Source: Aeromonas hydrophila subsp. hydrophila ATCC 7966 (lineage in GTDB: Bacteria > Pseudomonadota > Gammaproteobacteria > Enterobacterales > Aeromonadaceae). From it: a DNA stretch of 64,000 nucleotides. The notes beneath the pieces were generated by a model that saw only the letters and a list, made by a program, of their open reading frames with translations, was not told where the DNA came from and did not search any database. Shown piece by piece: positions 11,143 through 19,433 of this stretch (positions are counted from its first letter, which is position 1; the number at the start of each line of letters is the position of its first letter). The translations under genes were made by a program, and so were the position numbers. The stretch covers positions 3,663,001 to 3,727,000 of the forward strand of contig NC_008570.1 of the NCBI RefSeq assembly GCF_000014805.1, in the 5' to 3' direction.

Positions 11143-11173
11143 CGCCATCACGTCGTTTCCCGGCGTGATGGCG
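11143..11173 (+). terminator. Hairpin after rlpA
   Basis: Perfect ten-base stem CGCCATCACG (11143-11152) / CGTGATGGCG (11164-11173) with an 11-base loop, 40 bases after the rlpA stop. The T-run is missing, so it may be a partial terminator or an RNA-stability element before the dacA promoter. Confidence 0.5.
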
Positions 11174-11216
11174 GCAACGGATGGATAAAAAACCAGGCCA
11201 GATGGCACGTCGGGCT

Positions 11217-11243
11217 TTGACCGACGGTCGCTTCTGGTATAGT
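11217..11243 (+). promoter_or_regulatory. Probable sigma-70 promoter of dacA
   Basis: TTGACC at 11217-11222 and TATAGT at 11238-11243 with a 15-base spacer; the -10 is preceded by TGG, giving an extended -10 (TGGTATAGT). It lies about 50 bases upstream of the dacA start and after the rlpA hairpin. Confidence 0.6.
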
Positions 11244-11296
11244 GAAGCCCGCATTTTTAACTTGGGTTACCCCAACCAGGCTCCAGGAATTTCAAG

Positions 11297-12487
11297 ATGT
11301 CCAAATTTGCCCGTTCAGTTATTCTGGCCTCCCTGATAAGCGCCACCGCTCAGGCCAACACGCCTGTACCGACCCCGAACGCCAACCCCGTGGTCGTTCC
11401 CGCCGCGCCGGAGATCTCCGCCAAGGCCCATATTCTGATCGACTACTACTCGGGTCAGGTGCTGGCCGAGCAGAACGCCGAAGAGCGTCTGCCGCCCGCC
11501 AGTCTGACCAAGATGATGACCTCCTACATCATCGGCCAGGAGCTGCTGAAGGGGAACATCAAGCGCACCGACATGGTGACCATCAGCCAGAACGCCTGGT
11601 CCAAGAACTACTCCGACTCCTCCAAGATGTTCATCGAGGTGGGCAAGCAGGTCTCGGTCGATGATCTCAACAAGGGCATCATCATCCAGTCCGGCAACGA
11701 CGCCTGCGTCGCCATGGCCGAATTCCTGGCCGGCAGCACCGACTCCTTCGCCAGCCTGATGAACAGCTGGGCCGCCAAGCTCGGCATGAACGACAGCCAC
11801 TTCATGAACCCGCACGGGCTGGATGCGGAAGGTCACTACAGTACCGCCCACGACATGGCGCGTCTGGGCCAGGCCCTGATCCGCGACCTGCCGGACGAGT
11901 ACAAGATATACGCCCAGAAATCCTTCGTATTCAACGGCATCACCCAGCACAACCGCAACCGTCTGCTGTGGGATCAATCCCTGCAAGTTGACGGCATCAA
12001 GACCGGCCACGTCAGCCAGGTCGGCTACAACCTGGTCTCCTCCGCCACCAACAACGAAGGCATGCGCCTGATCGCCGTGGTGCTGGGCGCCAGCAGCGAA
12101 GCCTCCCGCGCCGCCGAGAGCAAGAAACTGCTTACCTACGGTTTCCGTTTCTTCCAGAGCCTGACCCCGTACAAGGCCGGCACCGAGCTGGTGACCCAGA
12201 AGATCTGGATGGGCGACAAGTCTGAAGTGAAACTGGGCGTCGACAAGGACGTCTCCGTGCTGGTCACCCGTGGCCAGGGCAACAACCTCAAGGCCGACTT
12301 CCAGCTCGAGAGCGAGCTGAAGGCACCGCTGGCCAAGGGCCAACGGGTTGGTACCGTGTTCCTCAAGCAAGGTGACAAGGAGATCAAGCAGGTTCCGCTG
12401 GTCGCCCTGGAAGAGGTGCAGGAAGGTGGCCTGATGAGCCGTCTGTGGGATTACCTGGTGATGCTGGTCTCCAGCTGGTTCAAGTAA
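11297..12487 (+). CDS. dacA: D-alanyl-D-alanine carboxypeptidase (PBP5/6)
   Basis: Low-molecular-weight PBP that removes the terminal D-Ala from peptidoglycan stem peptides in the periplasm. It carries a signal peptide ending near SATAQA, the active-site SxxK as SLTK (PPASLTKMM), SxN as SGN (QSGNDACVAMAE) and KTG (IKTGHVSQVG), then the C-terminal beta domain and an amphipathic anchor helix (SRLWDYLVMLVSSWFK) for peripheral membrane attachment. The 396 residues match the family. It probably has its own promoter at 11217-11243 and a terminator after it. Confidence 0.97.
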   Translation: MSKFARSVILASLISATAQANTPVPTPNANPVVVPAAPEISAKAHILIDYYSGQVLAEQNAEERLPPASLTKMMTSYIIGQELLKGNIKRTDMVTISQNAWSKNYSDSSKMFIEVGKQVSVDDLNKGIIIQSGNDACVAMAEFLAGSTDSFASLMNSWAAKLGMNDSHFMNPHGLDAEGHYSTAHDMARLGQALIRDLPDEYKIYAQKSFVFNGITQHNRNRLLWDQSLQVDGIKTGHVSQVGYNLVSSATNNEGMRLIAVVLGASSEASRAAESKKLLTYGFRFFQSLTPYKAGTELVTQKIWMGDKSEVKLGVDKDVSVLVTRGQGNNLKADFQLESELKAPLAKGQRVGTVFLKQGDKEIKQVPLVALEEVQEGGLMSRLWDYLVMLVSSWFK

Positions 12488-12510
12488 CCCGCGCACAAAC
12501 CTGACCAAAC

Positions 12511-12542
12511 AGCGGCGCCAACAGGCGCCGCTGCTGTCTTTT
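12511..12542 (+). terminator. Intrinsic terminator of dacA
   Basis: AGCGGCGCC (12511-12519) loop AACA, GGCGCCGCT (12524-12532), followed by a T-rich stretch ending TCTTTT. It lies 24 bases after the dacA stop. The following 240 bases up to ybeD show no further gene. Confidence 0.75.
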
Positions 12543-12779
12543 GCGGTCGGGCCAGTCAATAACCCTGCAATCTGCAGGTTCCGCCGACTGACGATTTGTG
12601 GTAAAAAGCAGCACCTCCATGCCTCGTCTGCCAGACCGGACCTTGATCCCGGCCTGGGCAATGCCCATATACACTTGAGCAGTGCCCGCCACAGACGGGT
12701 AGATGGCGGCCCTGATGGGCCATCGGCCACTAGCCACAAGCGATGAAGTCGTCCCGTGACGACACCAAAAGGTGAGTAA

Positions 12780-13043
12780 ATGAATACCAAGTTTGATGAA
12801 CTGCTGGAGTTCCCCTGCAAGTTCCCGTTCAAGGTGCTCGGCGTTGCCGACCCGGCGCTGCCGGACATGGTGGTAGAAGTGCTGCAGCAGCACGCCCCCG
12901 GTACCTACAGCCCGACCGTGCAGCCCAGCTCCAAGGGCAACTACCACTCGGTCCGGGTCACTGTGACCGCCCAGAGCAAGGAACATATCGAAGCCATGTA
13001 TACCGCACTCGGTAACATAGAGCTGGTTCGCTACGTCCTGTAA
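12780..13043 (+). CDS. ybeD: UPF0250 protein YbeD
   Basis: Small (87 residue) cytoplasmic protein of the DUF493/YbeD family with an ACT-like alpha/beta fold. Its exact role is unknown; it is nearly always next to lipB and may regulate lipoate metabolism. The visible family pattern is [11 protein letters not shown] at the N-terminus and [18 protein letters not shown] with LVRYVL at the C-terminus. The ribosome binding site is AAAGGTGAG. lipB follows after 96 bases. Confidence 0.93.
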   Translation: MNTKFDELLEFPCKFPFKVLGVADPALPDMVVEVLQQHAPGTYSPTVQPSSKGNYHSVRVTVTAQSKEHIEAMYTALGNIELVRYVL

Positions 13044-13053
13044 GTCGCCTCTC

Positions 13054-13073
13054 TCGCCCCGCCACCGGGGCGA
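13054..13073 (+). terminator. Hairpin between ybeD and lipB
   Basis: TCGCCCC (13054-13060) and GGGGCGA (13067-13073) form a perfect seven-base stem with a six-base loop 11 bases after the ybeD stop, followed by TGATTATTTG. The tail is weak, so it may only attenuate read-through into lipB. Confidence 0.4.
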
Positions 13074-13139
13074 CTGATTATTTGCCAGCCGGCTGTCGTG
13101 GCCGCGCTGGCCGACCCCAGCGCCTGTCAGTGAGGAAAG

Positions 13140-13844
13140 ATGTCACTCCAAACCCCCACCGAATCACCATCGTCAGCCCCCCGGCTGCTGGTCAGACAGC
13201 TGGGCCGCCGTCCCTACCAGCCGGTATGGGATGCCATGAAGGCCTTCACCGACAGCCGTACCCCCGACACCCCGGACGAGTTCTGGGTGGTGGAGCACGA
13301 TCCCGTCTACACCCAGGGCCAGGCCGGCAAGGCCGAACACCTGCTTGCCCCCGGCGACATCCCGGTGGTGCAAAGCGATCGCGGTGGCCAGGTCACCTAT
13401 CACGGCCCCGGCCAGCTGGTGCTCTACGTGCTGGTGGATGTGCGCCGCAGCAAGCTGACGGTGCGCGAGCTGGTGACCTGTCTCGAGACCGCCATCATCA
13501 ACACCCTGGCCAAGAGCGGGATTGAGGCTTATGCCAAACCCGATGCCCCCGGCGTCTACGTGAAGAACCAGCTCGGCGCAGCGCTGCAGACAGAAGCCAA
13601 ACTGGCCTCGCTCGGCCTGCGCATCCGCAAGGGCTGCTCGTTCCACGGCCTGGCCCTCAACGTCAACATGGACATGACCCCCTTCCTGCGCATCAATCCG
13701 TGCGGCTATGCGGGCATGGCCATGACCCAGACCAGCGCTCTGGGCGGCCCCCAGAGCGTGGCCGAGGCGCAAGCGATGCTGGTGGCCGAACTGGCCAGCC
13801 TGATCGGCTATGAGACGATCACGAATACCGAAGAGGCGGCATGA
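13140..13844 (+). CDS. lipB: Octanoyl-[acyl-carrier-protein]:protein octanoyltransferase
   Basis: Transfers octanoate from acyl carrier protein to the lipoyl domains of 2-oxo acid dehydrogenases and GcvH, the first step of lipoate assembly. The 234 residues contain the LipB signature [19 protein letters not shown], the catalytic Cys in INPCGYAGM and the conserved Lys in the [13 protein letters not shown] segment. The frame starts ATG after GTGAGGAAAG. Its last codons (ETITNTE) are echoed in the mini-ORF between lipB and lipA. Confidence 0.96.
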   Translation: MSLQTPTESPSSAPRLLVRQLGRRPYQPVWDAMKAFTDSRTPDTPDEFWVVEHDPVYTQGQAGKAEHLLAPGDIPVVQSDRGGQVTYHGPGQLVLYVLVDVRRSKLTVRELVTCLETAIINTLAKSGIEAYAKPDAPGVYVKNQLGAALQTEAKLASLGLRIRKGCSFHGLALNVNMDMTPFLRINPCGYAGMAMTQTSALGGPQSVAEAQAMLVAELASLIGYETITNTEEAA

Positions 13845-13933
13845 GCGAGCCCATGCTGCGTGGCCATGAGGGCACCGAGATGACCCTGGTGGCTATCAAC
13901 CAGACAATAACAAACACCGAGAGTGAATCATGA
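13841..13933 (+). pseudogene. Chimeric mini-ORF: lipA-like start fused to lipB-like end
   Basis: A 30-codon frame exactly filling the lipB-lipA gap. Its ATG overlaps the lipB stop (ATGA) and its stop overlaps the lipA ATG (ATGA); the offset is 89 bases on both sides. Residues 1-4 MSEP and the later EMTLV match the LipA start (MSKP... KMALI) with a five-codon gap; residues 22-27 TITNTE are identical to the LipB C-terminus at the matching position. Across those six codons there are five synonymous changes and no replacement, which hints at selection on the peptide. It is an older copy than the rodA one. Confidence 0.72.
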
Positions 13934-14895
13934 GCAAACCCGTTCGTATGGAGCCGGGCGTCAAGCTGCGCGATGGCGACAAGATGGCCCTGATCCCGGT
14001 GAAATTCATGCCGGATCCCAACGAGGAAGTGCTGCGCAAGCCTGACTGGATGCGGATCAAGCTGCCGCCGTCGAGCCAGAAGATCGAGCACATCAAGAGC
14101 ACCCTGCGCAAGAACAAGCTGCACTCAGTGTGTGAGGAGGCCTCCTGCCCCAACCTGGCGGAGTGCTTCAACCACGGCACCGCCACCTTCATGATCATGG
14201 GCGCCATCTGCACCCGTCGTTGCCCCTTCTGCGACGTGGCCCACGGCCGCCCGCTGGCGCTCGATCCGGACGAGCCGAAGAAGCTGGCGCTGACCATCAA
14301 GGAGATGGGGCTGAAATACGTGGTGATCACCTCAGTGGACCGCGACGATCTGCGCGACGGCGGTGCCCAGCACTTCGCCGACTGCATCAAGCAGATCCGC
14401 GAGCACAGCCCGCAGACCCGCATCGAGATCCTGACCCCGGACTTCCGCGGCCGGATGGAGCAGGCGCTGGAAGTGTTCCGCGAGACCCCGCCGGACGTGT
14501 TCAACCACAACCTGGAAACCGCCCCGCGCATGTACCGGGTTGCCCGTCCGGGTGCCGACTACAAGTGGTCGTTGGAGCTGCTGCGCCGCATCAAGGAGAT
14601 GCACCCCCATGTGCCGACCAAGTCCGGCGTCATGATGGGTCTGGGCGAAACCAACGAAGAGATCGTGCAGGTACTCAAGGACTTGCGCGAGCACGGCGTC
14701 AACATGCTGACCCTGGGCCAGTATCTGCAGCCAAGCCGCCACCACCTGCCGGTGAAGCGCTACGTGCCGCCCGCAGAGTTCGACGAGCTCAAAGACGTGG
14801 CCATGGGGCTGGGTTTCTCCCACGCTGCCTGCGGCCCCTTCGTGCGCTCCTCCTACCATGCGGACCTGCAAGCCAAGGGCGAAGAGGTGAAATAA
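13930..14895 (+). CDS. lipA: Lipoyl synthase
   Basis: Radical SAM enzyme inserting two sulfur atoms into protein-bound octanoyl groups. The 321 residues show both iron-sulfur signatures: the auxiliary cluster motif [12 protein letters not shown] and the radical SAM motif CTRRCPFC, followed by [14 protein letters not shown] and the C-terminal [10 protein letters not shown]. Length is normal. Its start codon overlaps the stop of the upstream mini-ORF rather than lying directly behind lipB. Confidence 0.98.
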   Translation: MSKPVRMEPGVKLRDGDKMALIPVKFMPDPNEEVLRKPDWMRIKLPPSSQKIEHIKSTLRKNKLHSVCEEASCPNLAECFNHGTATFMIMGAICTRRCPFCDVAHGRPLALDPDEPKKLALTIKEMGLKYVVITSVDRDDLRDGGAQHFADCIKQIREHSPQTRIEILTPDFRGRMEQALEVFRETPPDVFNHNLETAPRMYRVARPGADYKWSLELLRRIKEMHPHVPTKSGVMMGLGETNEEIVQVLKDLREHGVNMLTLGQYLQPSRHHLPVKRYVPPAEFDELKDVAMGLGFSHAACGPFVRSSYHADLQAKGEEVK

Positions 14896-14912
14896 CCTCG
14901 CTCCCCCCGGTC

Positions 14913-14942
14913 AAAAAAGAGCGCCCAAGGGCGCTCTTTTTT
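14913..14942. terminator. Bidirectional intrinsic terminator after lipA
   Basis: Near-perfect palindrome with a GAGCGCCC / GGGCGCTC stem, loop AA, flanked by AAAAAA on the left and TTTTTT on the right, 18 bases after the lipA stop. Confidence 0.9.
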
Positions 14943-15058
14943 ATGGGTCGGCCGCAGGCGGACGCCGCTCCGATTGCCGACAAAAGTCAGCGCCGTTTGC
15001 GCTCACTTCGCTGCCGGGTTAACGTGAGCCTCCCTTCTCCCCTTGAGTGATCTGCAGG

Positions 15059-15556
15059 ATGCCGACACCGCTTATCCGCTTGCTGCCCATGAGCGAGCAG
15101 CACTACCCCGCCTATTGCGCCTGCTTCATCGAGGAGTACGCGCAGGATCTCGCCAGCAACCAGGGCCACGATCTCGCCACCGCCCGCCACAAGGCCGAGG
15201 CCTCCCTGCTGCGCTATCTGCCGCAAGGGGTGGCCAGCGCCGGTCACCACCTGCTCTGCATCCTGCCCGCAGAGGGAGCAGTTGCCCCCGCCGAGGAGGA
15301 GCCACTGGGTTATCTCTGGCACGCCATCGACAGCGACGGCACCGCCACCTTTATCTATGACTTCTATGTCGCACCGGCCCACCGCAGCCGGGGGATCGGC
15401 AAGGCCGCCATGGCGCTGCTGGAAGCCGAGCTCAGGCGCAGCGGTATCCGCCAGATCACCTTGCGGGTCGCCCACGACAACCCGCGCGCCCTGGCGCTTT
15501 ACCAGGAGGCGGGCTTCTCCATCACCGGCTACAACATGGCCAAACGGCTGGGTTGA
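15059..15556 (+). CDS. GNAT-family N-acetyltransferase
   Basis: Predicted acetyl-CoA-dependent acetyltransferase of unknown substrate, about 165 residues. The GNAT core is visible: beta4 FIYDFYVAPAHRSRGIGKAAMALLEAEL, where RSRGIGKA is the pyrophosphate-binding motif A, then ITLRVAHDNPRALALYQEAGFSITGYNMAK (motif B). The ATG at 15059 was chosen; an in-frame GTG at 15047 is possible and neither has a strong ribosome binding site. It stands alone after the lipA terminator. Confidence 0.82.
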   Translation: MPTPLIRLLPMSEQHYPAYCACFIEEYAQDLASNQGHDLATARHKAEASLLRYLPQGVASAGHHLLCILPAEGAVAPAEEEPLGYLWHAIDSDGTATFIYDFYVAPAHRSRGIGKAAMALLEAELRRSGIRQITLRVAHDNPRALALYQEAGFSITGYNMAKRLG

Positions 15557-15694
15557 ACGGTTTATCCCGCCCTTGTACCACCCGGACAGGGGCGTGCCAC
15601 CACCCGGCTGGCGCTGATATGATGAGGCCGCCCCGGCCTGCGTCGCTGCGCACGCCCTGTTTGTTCCCTGTCGCCCCGTTTCAGGATCCTGCTT

Positions 15695-16264
15695 ATGTCA
15701 CACACCCGCGTCTTCATCGTGCACGGCTATACCGCCTCCCCCCACTCCCACTGGTTCCCCTGGCTCAAGGCGCAGCTCGAAGCCCGCGATATCCGGGTCG
15801 AGGTGCTGGCCATGCCTGATCCCCACCATCCGCAACCCGCCGCCTGGGACGCCGCCATGAACAGCCTGGTGCGGGATCACGATGAACGGACCTTTTTGCT
15901 GGGCCACAGCCTCGGCTGCATCACCATCTTGCGCCAGCTGAGCCGCCTGCCCGCCTCCCGCCGGGTGGGCGGGATCCTGCTGGTATCCGGCTTCGATCAG
16001 CCGCTGCACACCCTGCCTGAGCTGGATCCCTTCATGACCCAGGGTTACGAGCCGGCCCACATCATGGCGCTGGCGCCCCGACGGGTCGTGGTTGCCTCCC
16101 GCGACGATGCCATCGTGCCCTATCGCTACTGCCAGCATCTGAGCGAACAGCTGGCCGCGCCGCTCTACAGCCTGGAGCATGGTGGTCATTTCCTCGATCG
16201 GGACGGTTTTCTGGAGCTGCCGCTGGTACACGACCGACTGCTGGGGATGATCGAGGACCAATAG
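15695..16264 (+). CDS. RBBP9/YdeN-family alpha/beta hydrolase
   Basis: Small (189 residue) serine hydrolase. The nucleophile elbow is GHSLG (LLGHSLGCITILRQL), the acid is in ASRDDAIVPY, and the histidine in LEHGGHFLDRDGF; the N-terminus FIVHGYTASPHSHWFPWLK carries the oxyanion-hole HGYTA region. Substrate unknown. The ribosome binding site is CAGGAT. It converges on the nqrE-like gene across a shared hairpin. Confidence 0.88.
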   Translation: MSHTRVFIVHGYTASPHSHWFPWLKAQLEARDIRVEVLAMPDPHHPQPAAWDAAMNSLVRDHDERTFLLGHSLGCITILRQLSRLPASRRVGGILLVSGFDQPLHTLPELDPFMTQGYEPAHIMALAPRRVVVASRDDAIVPYRYCQHLSEQLAAPLYSLEHGGHFLDRDGFLELPLVHDRLLGMIEDQ

Positions 16265-16271
16265 ATGGCAA

Positions 16272-16293
16272 AACGGCCACTTGCGTGGCCGTT
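16272..16293. terminator. Hairpin between convergent hydrolase and nqrE-like genes
   Basis: Perfect nine-base stem AACGGCCAC / GTGGCCGTT with loop TTGC. It lies just after the hydrolase stop and 15 bases beyond the end of the opposing gene; short A and T tracts only, so moderate strength in either direction. Confidence 0.55.
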
Positions 16294-16308
16294 GCAACAC
16301 TCAGCCGG

Positions 16309-16908
16309 CTAGAGCGAGATGCCGGAAAAAGACATGAAGCCCAGCGACATCAGCCCGGCCACGATGAAGGTGATGCCGATGCCGCGCAGCCCCTCTGGCA
16401 CATCCGAATACTTCATCTTCTGGCGCAGACCGGCGATGGCGACGATGGCCAGCAGCCAGCCCAACCCTGAGCCCGCCCCGTACACCACGGATTCGATGAA
16501 GTCGTAATCCCGCTGGGCCATGAACATCACCCCGCCGAAGATGGCGCAATGCACCGTCAGCAGCGGCAAATAGATGCCGAGCGCGTGATAGAGCGCCGGG
16601 AAATGTTTGTCGAGCACCATCTCCATCACCTGCACCAGCGCCGCCAGCACCCCGATATAGACGATGAAATCGAGAAAGCTCAGATCAAACTCGCCGAGGA
16701 AGGTACTCTCGGGACGCAGGATATGGCGGTAGATCAGGTTGTTGAGGGGGATGGCGATCACCATGACCACCAGCACCGTCATGCCAAGGCCGAAGGCGGT
16801 GTTGATGTTCTTGGAAACAGCCAGGAAGGTGCACATGCCAAGGAAGAAGGCCAGCGCCAGGTTTTCGACAAAAATCGAGTGAATAAACAGGTTTACATAA
16901 TAATCCAT
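16309..16908 (-). CDS. NqrE-like subunit, orphan (Na+-translocating NADH:quinone reductase subunit E family)
   Basis: Polytopic inner-membrane protein of 199 residues with about six membrane segments. It is closer to NqrE than to RnfA/Rsx[25 protein letters not shown]-like [37 protein letters not shown] and the C-terminus FITAGLM-like [19 protein letters not shown]. The two cysteines that in NqrD/E-type subunits hold the intramembrane [2Fe-2S] site are present (MC at residue 26, VHC near residue 120). No nqrA-D or nqrF lies nearby, so it is a stand-alone paralogue. A separate nqr operon elsewhere in the genome is expected but cannot be seen. Confidence 0.85.
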   Translation of the reverse strand: MDYYVNLFIHSIFVENLALAFFLGMCTFLAVSKNINTAFGLGMTVLVVMVIAIPLNNLIYRHILRPESTFLGEFDLSFLDFIVYIGVLAALVQVMEMVLDKHFPALYHALGIYLPLLTVHCAIFGGVMFMAQRDYDFIESVVYGAGSGLGWLLAIVAIAGLRQKMKYSDVPEGLRGIGITFIVAGLMSLGFMSFSGISL

Positions 16909-17062
16909 CGGGTCGGCTCACAACGTGTACGGGGCGGGAGCCGCCTTCGCGCCCGCCGGCGGGCAGGCATGAAGACGGTACAAGGAGGGCACCGGACCGC
17001 ACGGGCATGCCTTCGCGGCTGACATCAATCAGCGAGGGAGCAAGCCTTGGGCGGACGGGCGC

Positions 17063-17563
17063 TCAGCAAGCAGCCGGGTACGAGTCGCTGTGGCAGAAAC
17101 GAAATTGCAGGTGATGGCAGCTCAAGCGCCACCGGTGCAGATAACCGAAGTAGTCGCTCAGTTGTCTGAGGTAGATGAGGGGCAGGAAGAACAGCAGGCC
17201 GCAGAGCAGGCCGAGGATATCGTGCTGGAACCAGGCCAGCAGCACCTGATAGAGCTCGGTTTGAGCGGCCCCTTCCAGCCGTCGACCCTGCTCGAAGCTG
17301 AGCCGCCACTGGCCGCCCGGCGGCAGGCTGACGCTGTTGACAAGCCCAGGATCGGCCGGCTCATGCAACTGCATCGAGGCGCCCTGGCCGACCGCGGCCT
17401 GACGTACGGCTGCACCGACCTCTACCGCGGCGAAGGCGGCAAGCCACAGAAGGCAGGCGATGGCGAGGGCCATCGGCCAGGTCGAGCGTCGGCCAGCGGG
17501 TGACAAGCGGGGAGTCCCTTCTTGAAAAGAGGATTCAGCGAGGCCGAATATATCACAATTCAT
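17063..17563 (-). CDS. Two-segment membrane protein with Cys/His-rich C-terminal tail
   Basis: No family recognised. The frame can start at the ATG (MNCDIFGLAESS) used here or at a TTG 27 bases upstream; a start further in (MALAIACL) is also possible. It shows one N-terminal membrane segment (MALAIACLLWLAAFAAVEV), a periplasmic stretch of about 80 residues, and a second segment (ILGLLCGLLFFLPLIYL). The cytoplasmic tail is rich in Cys and His (CHH, CHSD, C-terminal C). Codon use resembles coding sequence. It runs toward nqrE 154 bases away on the same strand, so co-transcription and a redox or metal role are possible but unproven. Confidence 0.6.
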   Translation of the reverse strand: MNCDIFGLAESSFQEGTPRLSPAGRRSTWPMALAIACLLWLAAFAAVEVGAAVRQAAVGQGASMQLHEPADPGLVNSVSLPPGGQWRLSFEQGRRLEGAAQTELYQVLLAWFQHDILGLLCGLLFFLPLIYLRQLSDYFGYLHRWRLSCHHLQFRFCHSDSYPAAC

Positions 17564-17691
17564 CTTTTTATTGAATTTGAAACCCTGCAAACACCCACGA
17601 ATTGATACTAAAAACCCTCGTTATCAATAAAGCCGGCAATTAAAAACCACAATGAGCGCAAGGAACACCATCTTTACCCTCACGGAGCCCC

Positions 17692-18195
17692 TCACGCCTG
17701 CACAAAGGCCGGGTGGTAGCACACTTCGCCACGGGGCATGGCGGCGCCGAACGAGCGAGCCATGAAGTACTCCGCCGGCACGCCGGGCAGCGCCAACCCC
17801 GGCTCGGACACGAAGCCGAAACGGCCGTAGAAGCCGGGCTCCCCCAGCACCACGCAGCCGGCCGCTCCCATCCCCTTGAGCTCGGCCAGACCCGCGTCCA
17901 TCAGCCGTGACCCCAGCCCCTTGCCGTGCAGCGCAGGGGAGACCGAAATGGGGCCAAGGCCATACCAGTGAGGGCTGCCATCACTGATGGTCACCGGCGA
18001 GAAGCAGAGGTGGCCGACCACCCGCCCCTCCAGCTCCGCCACCAGCGACAGGCTGAGTGCTCCGGCCTGGCGCAGGTCGCGCACGATCCGCTGTTCGTTA
18101 TGATCGGTATGGGGCGCATTGAGGAATGCGGCCACGGTCAGCGCCTCAATGGCGTCGTGATCGGCGCCCGTTTCGGGCCGAATGAGGATGTTCAT
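17692..18195 (-). CDS. GNAT-family N-acetyltransferase (YhbS type)
   Basis: Predicted acetyltransferase of 167 residues, substrate unknown. It begins MNILIRPETGADHDAIEALT; the acetyl-CoA-binding motif is ISVSPALHGKGLGSRLMDAGLAEL and the family-typical CVVLGEPGFYGRFGF follows. The start has a clear GGAGAA ribosome binding site; the upstream ATG of the longer frame does not. It lies 39 bases downstream of the MerR-methyltransferase gene on the same strand and may be co-transcribed with it. Confidence 0.88.
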   Translation of the reverse strand: MNILIRPETGADHDAIEALTVAAFLNAPHTDHNEQRIVRDLRQAGALSLSLVAELEGRVVGHLCFSPVTISDGSPHWYGLGPISVSPALHGKGLGSRLMDAGLAELKGMGAAGCVVLGEPGFYGRFGFVSEPGLALPGVPAEYFMARSFGAAMPRGEVCYHPAFVQA

Positions 18196-18234
18196 AGGGA
18201 TTCTCCGTTTGTTCTCTTGCAATGGATAACCTGA

Positions 18235-19416
18235 TCAGGCTGCCTGCAGGCAGCAGATCACATAGCCGTAGCTGCCCAGGTATTGACGGTGGATGGCCAC
18301 TTCCCGGCTCAAATCCTGCCAGGCGGGGCTATCCCCCAGCTCGGCGCGATGGCGCGCTAGATTGCGCTCGATGGGGTCCAGATAGTTGTGCCAGGCCCTT
18401 TGCGGCAACGGGGTGTGCGACAGACAGCGATAACCCGCCTCTTGCACCGTCTTCAGCAGGCCCGCCAGGGTCTGCATGGCGGGATAATCCCGTTGCCAGA
18501 ACGCCAGTGCCTCCTCTGGCGGCGTGTCCGTCAGCCACACCAGGTCGCTCAGCACCAGGCAGGCAGCGGGGCCGGCAAGGTACGGCCGCCATGCTTGCAA
18601 GGCGTTGGCCACCCCGATGGTGTAGGCGCTCCCCTCGGCCCAGATGAGATCGGCGGGGGCCAGGTCCGCCGGCAGCGCCGCCATGTTGGCGCACAGGGTG
18701 GTGACCTGACCCAGCCCAACCGCACTGGCGCTGCGGGCCACGGCGGCCAGCGCCTCCTCGTCCAGATCGATGGCCACTATGGTGGCGTCCGTCACCTGTG
18801 CCAGCGCCAGGGTGGCGGCGCCGCGCCCGCAGCCCATGTCGAAGATCCGGCGAGGCTGGCTGGACAGCGCGGCAAACTGCTGCTGGGTGAAGAGGCTATC
18901 GCCCGGCCCCCAATAGCTCATGCCATCCAGCAGCAGCTTGAAATCCCGGATGTAACGCTCATGTTCGTTCATGTCTTTGCTCAGCCATTGCAGGTGGTAA
19001 CGCTCTTTTTCACTGAATCCCTGCTTCATCACCCAGGCAAAGTAGGCCTGCGGGGCTTGATGCTGCAGTTGCCGCTGCCAGGCCTTGAACTCGTCGCCGG
19101 AGTGCGCACGCAAACCGGCGAGATCCGCCAGCAGATCCCGGGCGCGCTGCATCTGTGCCAGCTTTTCATCCAGCTCCCTGACCCGGGCCAGCAGTGTTGC
19201 CTGTTCCAGCTCTCCCGCCAGACAGGCGAGGCACTGCTTGAGGCTGAGGCCGCCGGCCTGCAGGGCCTGTACCATCAGCAGCCGCTGCAGATCTTCATCG
19301 TCGTAGTGGCGATAGCCATTGGCGGCCCTCGTTCCCGCAATTACCCCCAGCTTTTCGTAATAGAGCAGGGTGGAGCGGGCCAGGCCGCAGCGCCGGGCCA
19401 GTTCGGATATTTTCAT
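18235..19416 (-). CDS. MerR-type regulator fused to a SAM-dependent methyltransferase
   Basis: Two-domain protein of 393 residues. Residues 1-70 form a MerR winged-helix domain (MKISELARRCGLARSTLLYYEKLGVI, NGYRHYDDEDLQRLLMV), and about 80-125 a dimerisation coiled coil. From about 190 on there is a class I methyltransferase with motif I IFDMGCGRGAATLALA, acidic loop IVAIDLDEEAL and APADLIWAEGSAYTIG. The start ATG gives the usual MKISELA N-terminus; the longer frame upstream has no ribosome binding site. Effector and methyl acceptor are unknown. The two activities may be linked, with substrate sensing by one and modification by the other; this is inference. Confidence 0.85.
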   Translation of the reverse strand: MKISELARRCGLARSTLLYYEKLGVIAGTRAANGYRHYDDEDLQRLLMVQALQAGGLSLKQCLACLAGELEQATLLARVRELDEKLAQMQRARDLLADLAGLRAHSGDEFKAWQRQLQHQAPQAYFAWVMKQGFSEKERYHLQWLSKDMNEHERYIRDFKLLLDGMSYWGPGDSLFTQQQFAALSSQPRRIFDMGCGRGAATLALAQVTDATIVAIDLDEEALAAVARSASAVGLGQVTTLCANMAALPADLAPADLIWAEGSAYTIGVANALQAWRPYLAGPAACLVLSDLVWLTDTPPEEALAFWQRDYPAMQTLAGLLKTVQEAGYRCLSHTPLPQRAWHNYLDPIERNLARHRAELGDSPAWQDLSREVAIHRQYLGSYGYVICCLQAA

Positions 19417-19433
19417 GACAACCACTCGCTGAA

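Noticed and set aside
16309..16908. RnfA/RsxA instead of NqrE
   Set aside because: The sequence blocks around the first cysteine ([14 protein letters not shown]) and the C-terminus match NqrE better, and no other rnf genes are adjacent.
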